From NCBI RefSeq assembly GCF_004353825.1, contig NZ_SMNA01000005.1, positions 372,001-436,000 of the forward strand: DNA of 64,000 nucleotides. Direction: 5' to 3'. Below are positions 34,853 to 43,359 of this stretch, one piece after another. The notes under the pieces are model-generated. The model was not told where the DNA came from. It searched no databases and saw nothing but the letters and a program-made list of their open reading frames with translations. Within the stretch, counting starts at the first letter, position 1, and each line of letters starts with the position of its first letter. Both the position numbers and the translations under genes were made by a program. The stretch comes from Occultella glacieicola (lineage in GTDB: Bacteria > Actinomycetota > Actinomycetes > Actinomycetales > Beutenbergiaceae).

Positions 34853-35146
34853 TCAGAGCTCATTGCCCAGGCGGCGTGCCGAGCGCTCGCGCTGGCGGGT
34901 GCTGCGCATCCGACGCAGCCGCTTGACCAGCATCGGTTCGGCCGCGAGCGCCGCGGGGTCGTCGATCAGCGCGTTCAGGACCTGGTAGTACCGGGTGGCG
35001 GACATGTCGAAGAGTTCCCGGATGGCGGTCTCCTTGGCCCCGGCGTACTTCCACCACTGCCGCTCGAAGGCGAGGATCTCGGCGTCGCGTTCACTCAGTG
35101 CTGCTTCGTCCGAACGCTGCGTGGACAACACCCTCGCTGCCGACAT
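34853..35146 (-). CDS. DUF3263 family protein
   Basis: 97 residues; the conserved core LSERDAEILAFERQWWKYAGAKE, here positions 18-40, followed by AIRELFDMSATRYYQVLNALID, resembles a sigma-70 region 4-like helix-turn-helix. Actinobacteria-specific and of unknown function. A -10 candidate TACGAT (35242-35247, minus strand) implies a leader of nearly 90 nt containing the palindrome GACACGCGTGTC (35257-35268). Confidence 0.88.
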   Translation of the reverse strand: MSAARVLSTQRSDEAALSERDAEILAFERQWWKYAGAKETAIRELFDMSATRYYQVLNALIDDPAALAAEPMLVKRLRRMRSTRQRERSARRLGNEL

Positions 35147-35310
35147 CGTGCCTCCTCGTTCCCCTGCGTGATCCTGTTCCTGCTGGGCCGGCGGTGCGGC
35201 GCCTCTCGGTGCCGTGGTGCTGCGGCGACCCGTGGTGGTTCATCGTAGGGGCAAACGACACGCGTGTCATTTCTCCCGCGCCGGACCTGGTGTGGTATCG
35301 GTCGTGGCCG

Positions 35311-35799
35311 TCAGGGCGCGACCTGGGACCGCCCGAGCCTGGACTCGGCGGTGCGCACGAGGGACGGTGCGAGCGTGCGGTGGATCGGCGCGAGCACACC
35401 CCAGACGACCCTGCCAGCGACGTGCCGGTAGCTCAGGCACGTGGTCAGAGCCACCCGCCCGTCGCCGGTGGTCACGATCAGGTTGCCGGACACCAGCCCC
35501 GAATCCGCCTCGAGCCGGATCCAGTCGCGTTCGACAGCGGCGATTCGCCAGCCGGCGAGCGTGTCGCGCGACCGCGATGGCGACAACCGCAACCGCAGGA
35601 GTCCGTGCCAGATCGCGCGCTCGGCGAGGTCTGGCTCGTCTCCGAACATCGCCCTGGCCCAGTCCTGCGCCGACGCCACCACCGCCGTCCGCATCGACAC
35701 CCGGTCGACGTAGTCGAGGCTCGCCAGCGAGCTGAGCGTTCGAACCTGGGCGAGGCAGTCCTCGCCCACGATGAGGACGACGCCGTTTCGATGGGCCAT
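35311..35799 (-). CDS. Hypothetical protein, possibly DUF2867-like, paired with TetR regulator
   Basis: 162 residues, no signal peptide or helix. The middle part (LDYVDRVSMRTAVVAS, AIWHGLLRLRL, GLVSGNLIVTT, ALTTCLSYRHVAG, LAPIHRTLAPSLV) resembles DUF2867 proteins of mycobacteria and relatives; I am not certain. ATG 35799 has GGAGA 8 nt upstream; an alternative ATG at 35844 would cross the operator. Divergent from the TetR gene at 35892 with two operators between, so it is the probable regulated target. Confidence 0.6.
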   Translation of the reverse strand: MAHRNGVVLIVGEDCLAQVRTLSSLASLDYVDRVSMRTAVVASAQDWARAMFGDEPDLAERAIWHGLLRLRLSPSRSRDTLAGWRIAAVERDWIRLEADSGLVSGNLIVTTGDGRVALTTCLSYRHVAGRVVWGVLAPIHRTLAPSLVRTAESRLGRSQVAP

Positions 35800-35817
35800 G
35801 GCACGGTCTCCGATCTT

Positions 35818-35837
35818 GTTATACGGATGCGTATAAC
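35818..35837. promoter_or_regulatory. TetR-type operator 1
   Basis: Perfect 8-bp inverted repeat GTTATACG-GATG-CGTATAAC just upstream of the hypothetical gene at 35799. Confidence 0.65.
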
Positions 35838-35854
35838 GCATCACCCTAGCAGAG

Positions 35855-35874
35855 GTTGTACGGTTGCGTATACG
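35855..35874. promoter_or_regulatory. TetR-type operator 2
   Basis: GTTGTACG-GTTG-CGTATACG, an imperfect copy of operator 1 exactly 37 bp downstream, ending 17 bp before the TetR GTG. Confidence 0.6.
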
Positions 35875-35891
35875 TGGGGTGAGGAGGACGG

Positions 35892-36473
35892 GTGGGATCG
35901 CAGCGCACGCCCCGGGAGGGCTGGGTAGAGGAAGGGCTCCGGGTACTTGCCGAGTCGGGGGTCGACGCGGTCCGGGTCGAGGCCATCGCCAAGAACCTCG
36001 GCGTCACCAAGGGCGGCTTCTACGGATACTTCGCCGACCGCGCGGCACTGCTGCAGACGATGCTCGACACCTGGGAGCGCGAGAGCGTAGATGAGGTGCT
36101 CGAGCAGGTACAAAGGCTGGGCGGGGACGTCCGGTCACAGGCGATCAGCGCCGGCGAGTTGACCTTCTCCAACGACCGGCTGCTGCCGATCGACCTCGCC
36201 ATCAGGTCGTGGGCACGCCGCGACGACACGGTCGCCGCGCGCTTGGCTCGGCTCGATGGGCGGCGCATGGACGTGCTGCGTGCCACGATGAGCACCTTCT
36301 GCGACGACCCGCTCGAGGTGGAGGCCCGCAGTCTGATGGCATTCTGCGTCGCGATCGGCGAGCACTACCTGGCGACCGAGCACGGCGGACTGCCCCGGGC
36401 GCACGTCATCGCCCGAGCGGCCGAACTACTCCTGAGCCGGGAGCCGATGGGCGGCCCGGATCTGCCACAGTAG
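35892..36473 (+). CDS. TetR/AcrR family regulator
   Basis: 193 residues. HTH (about 8-55): [41 protein letters not shown]-terminal helical ligand domain. The GxTKGGFYxxF recognition helix is common in regulators of small-molecule responses. GTG start with GAGG upstream. Two operators separate it from the divergent gene at 35311-35799. Its stop is 4 nt before the ung start. Confidence 0.88.
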   Translation: MGSQRTPREGWVEEGLRVLAESGVDAVRVEAIAKNLGVTKGGFYGYFADRAALLQTMLDTWERESVDEVLEQVQRLGGDVRSQAISAGELTFSNDRLLPIDLAIRSWARRDDTVAARLARLDGRRMDVLRATMSTFCDDPLEVEARSLMAFCVAIGEHYLATEHGGLPRAHVIARAAELLLSREPMGGPDLPQ

Positions 36474-36477
36474 TTCC

Positions 36478-37194
36478 GTGGAGAACACGCCGACGCCGAC
36501 CGGTCGGGAGGGCACCGCCGCTCGCCCGCTCGCCGACCTGATCGACCCCGGCTGGGCCGCCGCTCTCGCGGACGTGGAGCCACAGGTGCACGCGATGGGC
36601 GAGTTCCTGCGGGCGGAGATGGCCGCGGGGAACGGCTATCTGCCGGCCGGGGAGCACGTGCTCCGGGCGTTCACGAACCCGCTGGCCGACGTCCGGGTGC
36701 TCATCGTCGGGCAGGACCCCTACCCCACCCCTGGGCACGCCATGGGGCTCTCGTTCTCGGTGGCCCCGGACGTGCGGCCGGTGCCGCGTTCCCTGCAGAA
36801 CATCTACCGCGAGCTCGGCACCGACCTCGGACTGCCGACGCCCGCCAACGGCGACCTGTCCCCGTGGGCGGACGCCGGGGTCCTGTTGCTGAACCGGAGC
36901 CTCACCGTGCGCCCGGGGTCGCCGGCGTCCCACCGCGGCAAGGGCTGGGAAGCGGTCACCGATGCCGCCATCCGTGCGCTCGTGGCCCGCGACGCCCCGT
37001 TGGTGGCGATCCTGTGGGGCAACGACGCCCGCTCGCTGACCCCATTGCTCGGGCGGACCCCGATCGTCGCGAGCGCCCACCCGAGCCCGCTGTCCGCCTC
37101 CCGCGGGTTCTTCGGGTCCCGGCCGTTCAGCCGCGCCAACGCCCTGCTCGTGGAGCAGGGCGGCGCCCCGGTCGACTGGTCCCTGCCGGCATGA
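36478..37194 (+). CDS. ung: Uracil-DNA glycosylase (family 1)
   Basis: 238 residues. Water-activating Asp80 in [19 protein letters not shown] and His201 in [16 protein letters not shown] are the two catalytic motifs of family 1 [15 protein letters not shown] and ILWGNDA fill the remaining conserved blocks. Removes uracil from DNA to start base-excision repair. GTG 36478 directly follows the TetR stop with no Shine-Dalgarno, so it may be co-transcribed and coupled. Confidence 0.95.
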   Translation: MENTPTPTGREGTAARPLADLIDPGWAAALADVEPQVHAMGEFLRAEMAAGNGYLPAGEHVLRAFTNPLADVRVLIVGQDPYPTPGHAMGLSFSVAPDVRPVPRSLQNIYRELGTDLGLPTPANGDLSPWADAGVLLLNRSLTVRPGSPASHRGKGWEAVTDAAIRALVARDAPLVAILWGNDARSLTPLLGRTPIVASAHPSPLSASRGFFGSRPFSRANALLVEQGGAPVDWSLPA

Positions 37195-37225
37195 GGCGGC
37201 ACCGCCCGCCGTCATGCAGAACCTG

Positions 37226-37273
37226 AGTCCCGAAGCAGTCCCGGAGACCGTCCTGCTTCAAGCCGGAGGGACT
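37226..37273 (+). terminator. Nested inverted repeat after ung
   Basis: AGTCCC (37226-37231) with GGGACT (37268-37273) outside, GAAGCAG (37232-37238) with CTGCTTC (37253-37259) inside. Preceded by CGTCATGCAG, the same 10-mer that precedes the inverted repeat at 1418. Likely ung terminator. Confidence 0.5.
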
Positions 37274-37345
37274 GCCTCGCGACCCCACGCGTACCGCAGC
37301 CGTGCAAACGCGTAGCCAGGACGCCCGCGCTCGAGGTAGGAAGGG

Positions 37346-38263
37346 GTGGTGAACCCCGTGCTGCACCCGGTGTCGGATCCCGCCCGCTGGTCCCGTTACG
37401 TCGCCGTCGGCGACTCGATGACCGAGGGGCTGTGGGACCCGGACCCACAGGACCCGGAGCGGGTGCGTGGGTGGGCCGACCAGCTCGCCGGATCCCTGTC
37501 CGCGCGCCGCGTCGATGCCGGTCTGACCGCGCTGGAGTACGCGAACCTGGCCATCCGTGGACGGCTGCTCGAACGGATCGTCGATGAGCAGCTCCCGGTG
37601 GCGCTCGAGGCCGAGCCCGACCTGATCTCCCTTGTCGGCGGCGGCAACGACTTGCTCCGCCCCGGCTCCGACCCGGACCGGATGGCGGGCGTCCTGGAGG
37701 ACGCGGTGCACCGGGTCCGGCGCGCCGGCGTCGACGTGCTGCTCGCGACCGGCACCGACACCCGCCAGGCCGGGGTGCTGCGCGCCATCCGAGGCCGGGT
37801 GGCCGTGTACAACGCGCACATCTGGTCGATCGCCCGCCGGCACGACGCCTATGTCGTCGACGTGTGGGGCCTGCGGGCCATCCAGGACTGGCGGATGTGG
37901 GCGCAGGACCGCATCCACCTCACCACCGAGGGTCATCAGCGGGTCGCGCAGGCGGCGCTGGTCGCGCTCGGTCTCACGCCCGACGACGAGGCCTGGGCCG
38001 ATCCGTTGGCGCGCCTCGCGCCGGTCCCGTCCGGGCAGCGGTTCCGCTCCGACGCGGAGTGGTTCGTCCGCGACGTCTACCCGTGGGCGACCCGTCGACT
38101 GTGGGGCCGTTCCTCGGGGGACACCCGGGTGCCGAAGCGACCCCAGGTCGAGCCGCTGGCGCCCTCCGCGACCGCAGCAACGCCGTCGGACGCCACCGGA
38201 CCGACCGCCGGTGCCGCCGGCACCGGCGGTCCGGGCAGTGCCGAGAGGGTGACCCCGCAGTGA
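37346..38263 (+). CDS. SGNH/GDSL-type hydrolase
   Basis: 305 residues, no signal peptide. Block I YVAVGDSMTEG (nucleophile Ser24), block III GGGNDLL (Asn101), block V DRIHLTTEGH (Asp188, His191), so the catalytic set is complete. Intracellular esterase or lipase of unknown substrate; related actinobacterial proteins are annotated only as SGNH hydrolases. The last 50 residues are Ala/Pro/Thr-rich and probably disordered. GTG start with AGGAAGG upstream. Stop overlaps the next gene's GTG. Confidence 0.9.
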   Translation: MVNPVLHPVSDPARWSRYVAVGDSMTEGLWDPDPQDPERVRGWADQLAGSLSARRVDAGLTALEYANLAIRGRLLERIVDEQLPVALEAEPDLISLVGGGNDLLRPGSDPDRMAGVLEDAVHRVRRAGVDVLLATGTDTRQAGVLRAIRGRVAVYNAHIWSIARRHDAYVVDVWGLRAIQDWRMWAQDRIHLTTEGHQRVAQAALVALGLTPDDEAWADPLARLAPVPSGQRFRSDAEWFVRDVYPWATRRLWGRSSGDTRVPKRPQVEPLAPSATAATPSDATGPTAGAAGTGGPGSAERVTPQ

Positions 38264-38487
38264 GCGGCAACCGCCCGGACGGGTTCGACTACCGCGAGGC
38301 CGGTGGCGAGGTCCGGATCACCCACCACGGCCGCCACGCCACCACGCTGCGCGGGGGCCGGGCCGCGGAGTTCCTGCGGGAGGTCGAGTCCGGCGACCCG
38401 CAGGAGCTGATGGCCCGGGTGACCGGCAACTACAAGCACGGCAACGAGCGCACCGCGCGCAACCACCCGCGCAACCGGGGTCGCTGA
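38260..38487 (+). CDS. Small conserved hypothetical protein
   Basis: 75 residues, basic C-terminus (NYKHGNERTARNHPRNRGR). The pattern FDYREAGGEVRITHHGRHATTLRG is seen in short actinobacterial proteins next to SGNH hydrolases as far as I recall; no function known. The start GTG overlaps the hydrolase stop (GTGA), so the two are translated together. Confidence 0.75.
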   Translation: MSGNRPDGFDYREAGGEVRITHHGRHATTLRGGRAAEFLREVESGDPQELMARVTGNYKHGNERTARNHPRNRGR

Positions 38488-38557
38488 GGAACCTCCGTCC
38501 GCCGCGGACCCGTGACGTCGCGGCCAGCGGTGCCGCCGCGGCGGAACCTCGCCGACG

Positions 38558-38977
38558 TCAGCTCGGACCGAGGTCGGCGGAGTACCAGCGCTGCGGCTCC
38601 ATCCGGACGAGCATCTGAACGCCGAAGCCGGCCGCCATCTCGAGGTACGCCCTCGCGCCGTCACCCAGATACCGGCGCGCGATCGCGAGGTGTTCGTCCT
38701 CGGTCGCCTCCCGGGCCTCGGTGACCGGACCCTCCACGCTGACGTACCGCACCCGCGGTGTGGACTGTTCGGCGAGCAACGAGAACCGGCCGGCCGCCTG
38801 GATCAGACGCGCCTTCACCGAGTCCGCAGGCGTCACCACCCACACCGACCCGCCGGGCTGATAGCCGTACCAGAGCGGCACCACGAGCGGCCCGCGGTCC
38901 GGGCCGGCGTCGACGGCGAGCGCGCCGATGTGGGGCTGGGCCAGGAACTCCTGCCATTCGGTCTGCGGCATCGTCAT
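38558..38977 (-). CDS. Pyridoxamine 5'-phosphate oxidase family protein
   Basis: 139 residues, split-barrel flavin-binding fold: GALAVDAGPDRGPLVVPLWYGYQPGG, KARLIQAAGRFSLLAEQ, VRYVSVEGPVTEAREAT. The family includes F420- or FMN/heme-binding reductases; without the PNP-oxidase C-terminal motif it is not PdxH. ATG 38977 with GGGAGA 7 nt upstream. Confidence 0.85.
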   Translation of the reverse strand: MTMPQTEWQEFLAQPHIGALAVDAGPDRGPLVVPLWYGYQPGGSVWVVTPADSVKARLIQAAGRFSLLAEQSTPRVRYVSVEGPVTEAREATEDEHLAIARRYLGDGARAYLEMAAGFGVQMLVRMEPQRWYSADLGPS

Positions 38978-39045
38978 GTCACGTTCTCCCTCGGTCAGCG
39001 CTTACGACGACGCTACCCACCGCCTGTGACACAACACCCCGCAGG

Positions 39046-39085
39046 GGCCGAGGGTGCTGTTGTGGCTGCCGGATCCGCACTCTCA
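39046..39085 (+). repeat. Dispersed intergenic palindromic repeat, copy B
   Basis: GGCCGAGGGTGCTGTTGTGG, then CTGCCGGATCCGCACTCTC; left half and end match copies A, C and D, the middle has diverged. Lies between the PNPOx-like gene and the acyl-CoA dehydrogenase. Confidence 0.5.
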
Positions 39086-39149
39086 CGATTTCCGCGTTCC
39101 GCCGAAATCCGGCGGACGCCGTCGAACCGGTGGAGACTGGGAGGCGATC

Positions 39150-39182
39150 ATGGCAGACCCGTTCGCAGGGAGGCGATCATGA
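39150..39182 (+). CDS. Ten-residue upstream ORF coupled to acyl-CoA dehydrogenase
   Basis: ATG 39150 to TGA 39182 encodes MADPFAGRRS. Its TGA overlaps the dehydrogenase ATG (ATGA). It arises because the 14-nt segment GGGAGGCGATCATG occurs twice, at 39139 and 39168, giving two identical Shine-Dalgarno/start units 29 bp apart. May be a simple tandem duplication or a translation-control leader. Confidence 0.45.
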   Translation: MADPFAGRRS

Positions 39183-41095
39183 CGGACCAACCGGTTGTCA
39201 CCGAGCGTGAGGCCAGGGCTGTGGCGGAGCAGGCCCGGCAGAGCGACTGGACCATGGACTCGTTCGCCAAGGACCTCTACCTCGGCGAGTTCCGCCCGGA
39301 CCTGGTCTGGCCGCGGCCACCGGACGATCCCGAGCGCGAGGCCCGCGGGCAGCAGTTCCTGACCGACCTGGAGGCACACCTGCGGCGGCACATCGACGGT
39401 GCCCGGATCGAGGCCGAGGACCGGATCTCCGATCTGGATCTGTCCGGCCTGATCGAACTCGGGGTGTTCGGCATCAAGATCCCCACGCGCTACGGCGGAC
39501 TCGGGCTCAGCCAGGTGCATTACAACCGGGCACTCATGCTGCTCGGGACCGTGCACCCGAGCCTGGGGGCGATGGTCTCGGCGCACCAGTCGATCGGGGT
39601 GCCCGAACCGGTGAAGCAGTTCGGCAACGAGGCGCAGAAGGAGCAGTACCTGCGCCGGTGCGCCGAGGGAGCGATCTCGGCGTTCCTCCTCACCGAACCG
39701 GACGTCGGGTCGGACCCGGCGCGGTTGCAGACCTCGGCCACCCGCACGCCCGAGGGCGACTACCTCCTCGACGGCGTGAAGCTCTGGACCACGAACGGGG
39801 TCCTCGCCGAACTGCTGGTGGTGATGGCACGGGTCGCCCCGCACTCCGGCGGCAAGGGTGGGATCACCGCCTTCGTCGTGGAGGCGCACGCCCCGGGGAT
39901 CACGGTCGAGCGGCGGAACGCGTTCCTGGGCCTGAAGGGTCTGGAGAACGGGGTGACCCGGTTCCACCAGGTGCGGGTGCCCGCCGAGAACGTCATCGGT
40001 GCCGAGGGCCGCGGCCTGAAGATCGCACTCACCACCCTGAACACCGGACGGCTGTCCATCCCGGCACTGTGCGTGGCGGCCAGCAAGTGGTCGCTCAAGA
40101 TCGCCCGGGAGTGGGCCGCCGAGCGGGTGCAATGGGGGCGGCCGGTCGGCCGGCATCCCGCGGTCGCGCACCAGCTCGCGTTCATGGCCACGACCACCTA
40201 CGCGCAGGAGGCCATGGTGGAGATCGCCGGGCAGCTGTCCGACTCGGGCGGCGCCGACATCCGGATCGAGGCCGCACTGGCGAAGCTCTGGTGCTCGGAG
40301 ATGGCCTGGCAGGTGGCCGACCGGCTGGTCCAGATCCGGGGCGGGCGCGGCTACGAGACGGCCGCGTCCCTCGCCGCCCGCGGGGAGCGGGCCGTGCCGG
40401 CCGAGCAGGTGCTCCGCGATCTGCGGATCAACCGGATCTTCGAAGGTGCCAGCGAGATCATGCACCTGCTGATCGCCCGAGAGGCGGTGGACGCGCACCT
40501 GTCGGTGGCCGGCAAGCTGATCGACCCGGACGCCGACCTGTCCGCGAAGGCCGACGCAGCCAAGGCGGCCGCGGCGTTCTACGCGGGGTGGCTGCCGCGC
40601 CTGGTGGTCGGGCCCGGGGACTCCCCCACCGGCTTTGCCGATCTCGGCCCGCTGGCCGGGCACCTGCGATACGTGGAGCGCACCTCCCGCCGGCTGGCCC
40701 GGTCCACGTTCTACGGCATGGCCCGCTGGCAGGGCGGGCTCGAGCACAAGCAGGGCTTCCTCGGCCGGATCGTGGACATAGGCGCGGAGCTGTTCGCGAT
40801 GACCGCGGTGTGCGCGCACGCCTCCGCCCACGGCGGCCGGGGCGGTCCGGGCTCCCCGCAGGCACTCGCGAACGCGTTCTGCCGGCAGTCGAGACTGCGG
40901 GTCAACTCGCTGCTGCGGGCGCTGTGGGTGAACACCGACAGCACCGACGAGGCGCTCGCGGCCGATGTGCTCGAGGGACGCTACTCCTGGGCCGAGGCCG
41001 GAATCATCGATGCCTCCGAGGGCACCGGCCCGTGGATCGCCGACGCCGCCCCCGGCCCGTCGACCACCGACTCGGTAGCCCGCAGATACCGCTGA
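39179..41095 (+). CDS. Acyl-CoA dehydrogenase family protein, long (VLCAD/ACAD9-like)
   Basis: 638 residues, longer than the usual 380-400. The core (about 60-430) has FGIKIPTRYGGLGLS, FLLTEPDVGSDPARLQTSA (FAD-binding and substrate loop), LKGLENGVTRF, GRPVGRHPAVAHQLA, then IRGGRGYETA and FEGASEIMHLLIAREA with the probable catalytic Glu. The extra 200 C-terminal residues are helical, as in VLCAD/ACAD9, where they aid membrane association and dimerisation. Probably first step of long-chain acyl-CoA oxidation. ATG 39179 follows GGGAGG and overlaps a 10-codon upstream ORF. Confidence 0.9.
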   Translation: MTDQPVVTEREARAVAEQARQSDWTMDSFAKDLYLGEFRPDLVWPRPPDDPEREARGQQFLTDLEAHLRRHIDGARIEAEDRISDLDLSGLIELGVFGIKIPTRYGGLGLSQVHYNRALMLLGTVHPSLGAMVSAHQSIGVPEPVKQFGNEAQKEQYLRRCAEGAISAFLLTEPDVGSDPARLQTSATRTPEGDYLLDGVKLWTTNGVLAELLVVMARVAPHSGGKGGITAFVVEAHAPGITVERRNAFLGLKGLENGVTRFHQVRVPAENVIGAEGRGLKIALTTLNTGRLSIPALCVAASKWSLKIAREWAAERVQWGRPVGRHPAVAHQLAFMATTTYAQEAMVEIAGQLSDSGGADIRIEAALAKLWCSEMAWQVADRLVQIRGGRGYETAASLAARGERAVPAEQVLRDLRINRIFEGASEIMHLLIAREAVDAHLSVAGKLIDPDADLSAKADAAKAAAAFYAGWLPRLVVGPGDSPTGFADLGPLAGHLRYVERTSRRLARSTFYGMARWQGGLEHKQGFLGRIVDIGAELFAMTAVCAHASAHGGRGGPGSPQALANAFCRQSRLRVNSLLRALWVNTDSTDEALAADVLEGRYSWAEAGIIDASEGTGPWIADAAPGPSTTDSVARRYR

Positions 41096-41125
41096 ACGGG
41101 CCACCGCCCAAGCCGGGGCCCGCGG

Positions 41126-43279
41126 TCAGGCCGGCGGCACCGGCACCGGCAGGTGCTTGGCCCACCACGCGAGGATGTGCTCGAACCGGGCGATCCGGTG
41201 TTTCGGCAGCCCCGACCGGCTCAGTTCGTGTCCCTCCCCCGGGAACAGCAGGAACTCGGTCCGCACGCCGCGCCGCTTGAGGCCGACGTACCAGCGCTGC
41301 CCCTGCTCGACCGGGCAGCGCCAGTCCTGCTCGGAGTGGATCACCAGGGTCGGGGTGCGCACCTTGTCCAGGTGCGCCATCGGGCTCTGGGCGGCGACCG
41401 CCGTCGGGTCCTCACCGAGGTAGCGCAGCCCGAAGAACCAGCCGATGTCGCTGGAGCCCTCGAAGCTCACCGGGTCGAGGAACCCGCGTTCCACGATCGC
41501 CGCCGTGAAGCGGTCCGTGCGGGTGGTCAGCCACGCCGTCAGGTAGCCGCCGTAGGAGCCACCGAGCACGCCCACCCGGTCGGCGTCGAGGGTGGGGTCG
41601 GCGGTCAGGGCGGCGTCCAGGAACGCGAGCACGTCCGCGCTGTCCCGGTCGCCGAACCCACCGGTGATGGCCCGGCCGTGCTCCTGGCCGTACCCGGAGG
41701 AGCCGCGCGGGTTGCAGAACACGACGGCGTACCCCGCCGAGGCGTACACCTGCACCTCGTCGAAGAACGTCGGGGTGTACTGCGCATGCGGGCCGCCGTG
41801 GATGAGCAGCAGCACCGGGTGCGGACCGGGGCCGGCCGGCTTGGCGACCCAGCCGTGCACGGGGTAGCCGTCGTCGCTCGTCGCCTCGAGTTCGGTGGGC
41901 TCGAGCACGCCCGCCTCGGCGCGCAGCCGGGAGGACAGGTCACTCACCCGGCGCCGCCCGTCACCGGCGACCAGCCACAGGTCGCCGACGCTGTCGACGG
42001 CGGTCGCGGCCAGCAGCACGCGGGCGCCACCGTCGCTGGTGTCGGCCCCGAGGACCTCGGTGGCGCCGTCGTGCACGGGGGTCAGGGCGCCGTCGGTCCA
42101 CCGCACGAGCTCGGTGGTGCCGCGCCGTTCCCGGGTCATCAGCACACCGCCGTCGACGGCGAGGAACACCGTGCCGCCGAGGCTTTCGGTGACCGGGTCG
42201 GTGAGGATCTCGAGGTCGGTGATCGCGGCACCGTCCCAGCGGCCGCGGTACAGGGCCGCGGAGCGACCGATGAAGTCCATGTCGTCCGGGCCGAGGTCCG
42301 CCTTGAGCAGCCAAACGGCTCCAGCATCGGCATCGGGATCGGCATCGGCATCGGCATCGGCATCGGCATCGGCATCGGCATCGGCATCGGCATCGGCATC
42401 GGCGAACAGCACCGCACCGACGTTGCCAGGGCCGACGTCGAGGACCAGCCCCGCCGAAGAGCCTGATGCGTCGTGGTGGACCAGCTCGCCGGTGAGCGCG
42501 TCCGGGACCGCGCGGAGCACGAGCAGCCCGGTGCCGTCCGGGGTCCAGACCGGGTTGCGATGGTCCTGGGCGGCCGAGGTGACCTGCACCGGGTCGACGC
42601 CCGCCGAGGCGAGCCGGCCGGGTACCGCGGACTCGTCGGTCCCGGCACCCCGGTCGTCGGGACCCTTCGCGCCGCCGCCGCCGGCGCCGTTCCCACCCGA
42701 CCCCTTCGAGTCGGCTCCGCCGCCCGCGGGCGGAAGATCCGCCGTCGGATCCGCCGCCGGCGGCACGTCGATCACGAACACGTGCTGGGGCCGGTCCGCG
42801 TAGAAGCCGATGCCGTCGTTCCGATAGGTGAACGTGGTGATGTGCCGGGGCGGTTCCGAACCCGGGCCGACCTTCTCGTCGGTGCCGTACCGGCCCGGTT
42901 CGGGCAGCCGGGCGGTGTAGGCGATGCGGCCGGAGTCCGGTGCGAACACGGGTCGTCCGCTGATCCCGGTCGGATGGTCGGTGAGCAGTCGGGGCTCACC
43001 ACCCTCGGTGGGCATGACCGCGAGCTGGGGCTTACCGCCCTCCGGGGCCCGCACGAACGCGAGCCATCGCCCGTCCGGGGAGATGACCGGCTCGGAGTCC
43101 TTGGCCCCGTGGGTGAACGGACGCAGCGCGCCGGAGGGCAGATCCTGGCGCCACAGCGCGGTCCGGTAGGAGTCGTCCTCGACGTCGGTCCGGGTCAGTG
43201 CGACCACCGCCCAGGTGCCGTCGGGGTGCAGAGCCGGGGTGCCGGGTCGGGTGTACAGGCTGAGTTGTTCTGGTCGCAT
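41126..43279 (-). CDS. S9 family (acylaminoacyl/oligopeptidase-type) serine peptidase
   Basis: 717 residues, no signal peptide. An N-terminal seven-bladed propeller (about 1-440; ISPDGRWLAFVRAP, FAPDSGRIAYTARL) and C-terminal alpha/beta hydrolase with Ser575 in GGSYGGY, Asp652 in SEQDWRCP and His684 in GEGHEL. Cleaves short or acylated peptides in the cytosol. Two low-complexity insertions interrupt the propeller: a Gly/Ala stretch (about 180-215) and an alternating Asp-Ala run (about 293-319) encoded by a hexanucleotide array. TAGGCT 6 nt before the ATG suggests a leaderless mRNA. Confidence 0.92.
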   Translation of the reverse strand: MRPEQLSLYTRPGTPALHPDGTWAVVALTRTDVEDDSYRTALWRQDLPSGALRPFTHGAKDSEPVISPDGRWLAFVRAPEGGKPQLAVMPTEGGEPRLLTDHPTGISGRPVFAPDSGRIAYTARLPEPGRYGTDEKVGPGSEPPRHITTFTYRNDGIGFYADRPQHVFVIDVPPAADPTADLPPAGGGADSKGSGGNGAGGGGAKGPDDRGAGTDESAVPGRLASAGVDPVQVTSAAQDHRNPVWTPDGTGLLVLRAVPDALTGELVHHDASGSSAGLVLDVGPGNVGAVLFADADADADADADADADADADADPDADAGAVWLLKADLGPDDMDFIGRSAALYRGRWDGAAITDLEILTDPVTESLGGTVFLAVDGGVLMTRERRGTTELVRWTDGALTPVHDGATEVLGADTSDGGARVLLAATAVDSVGDLWLVAGDGRRRVSDLSSRLRAEAGVLEPTELEATSDDGYPVHGWVAKPAGPGPHPVLLLIHGGPHAQYTPTFFDEVQVYASAGYAVVFCNPRGSSGYGQEHGRAITGGFGDRDSADVLAFLDAALTADPTLDADRVGVLGGSYGGYLTAWLTTRTDRFTAAIVERGFLDPVSFEGSSDIGWFFGLRYLGEDPTAVAAQSPMAHLDKVRTPTLVIHSEQDWRCPVEQGQRWYVGLKRRGVRTEFLLFPGEGHELSRSGLPKHRIARFEHILAWWAKHLPVPVPPA
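42325..42402 (-). repeat. Hexanucleotide microsatellite within S9 peptidase gene
   Basis: Thirteen units of CATCGG (plus strand), the third being GATCGG, otherwise identical. On the coding strand they encode an Asp-Ala run. Units are in-frame, so length changes preserve the protein. Confidence 0.95.
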
Positions 43280-43359
43280 CCCGCGAGCCTATTCCCGCCC
43301 GGGCGGCGAGTTCGACAGCGACAATGGTGGCACCACCATCACCGACGGGGAGGTCGAGT

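Noticed and set aside
35091-35277. Possible 59-codon minus-strand ORF starting MTRVSFAPTMNHHG with a good Shine-Dalgarno
   Set aside because: It runs into the DUF3263 gene in another frame, has no conserved-looking segment, and is more simply the DUF3263 leader.
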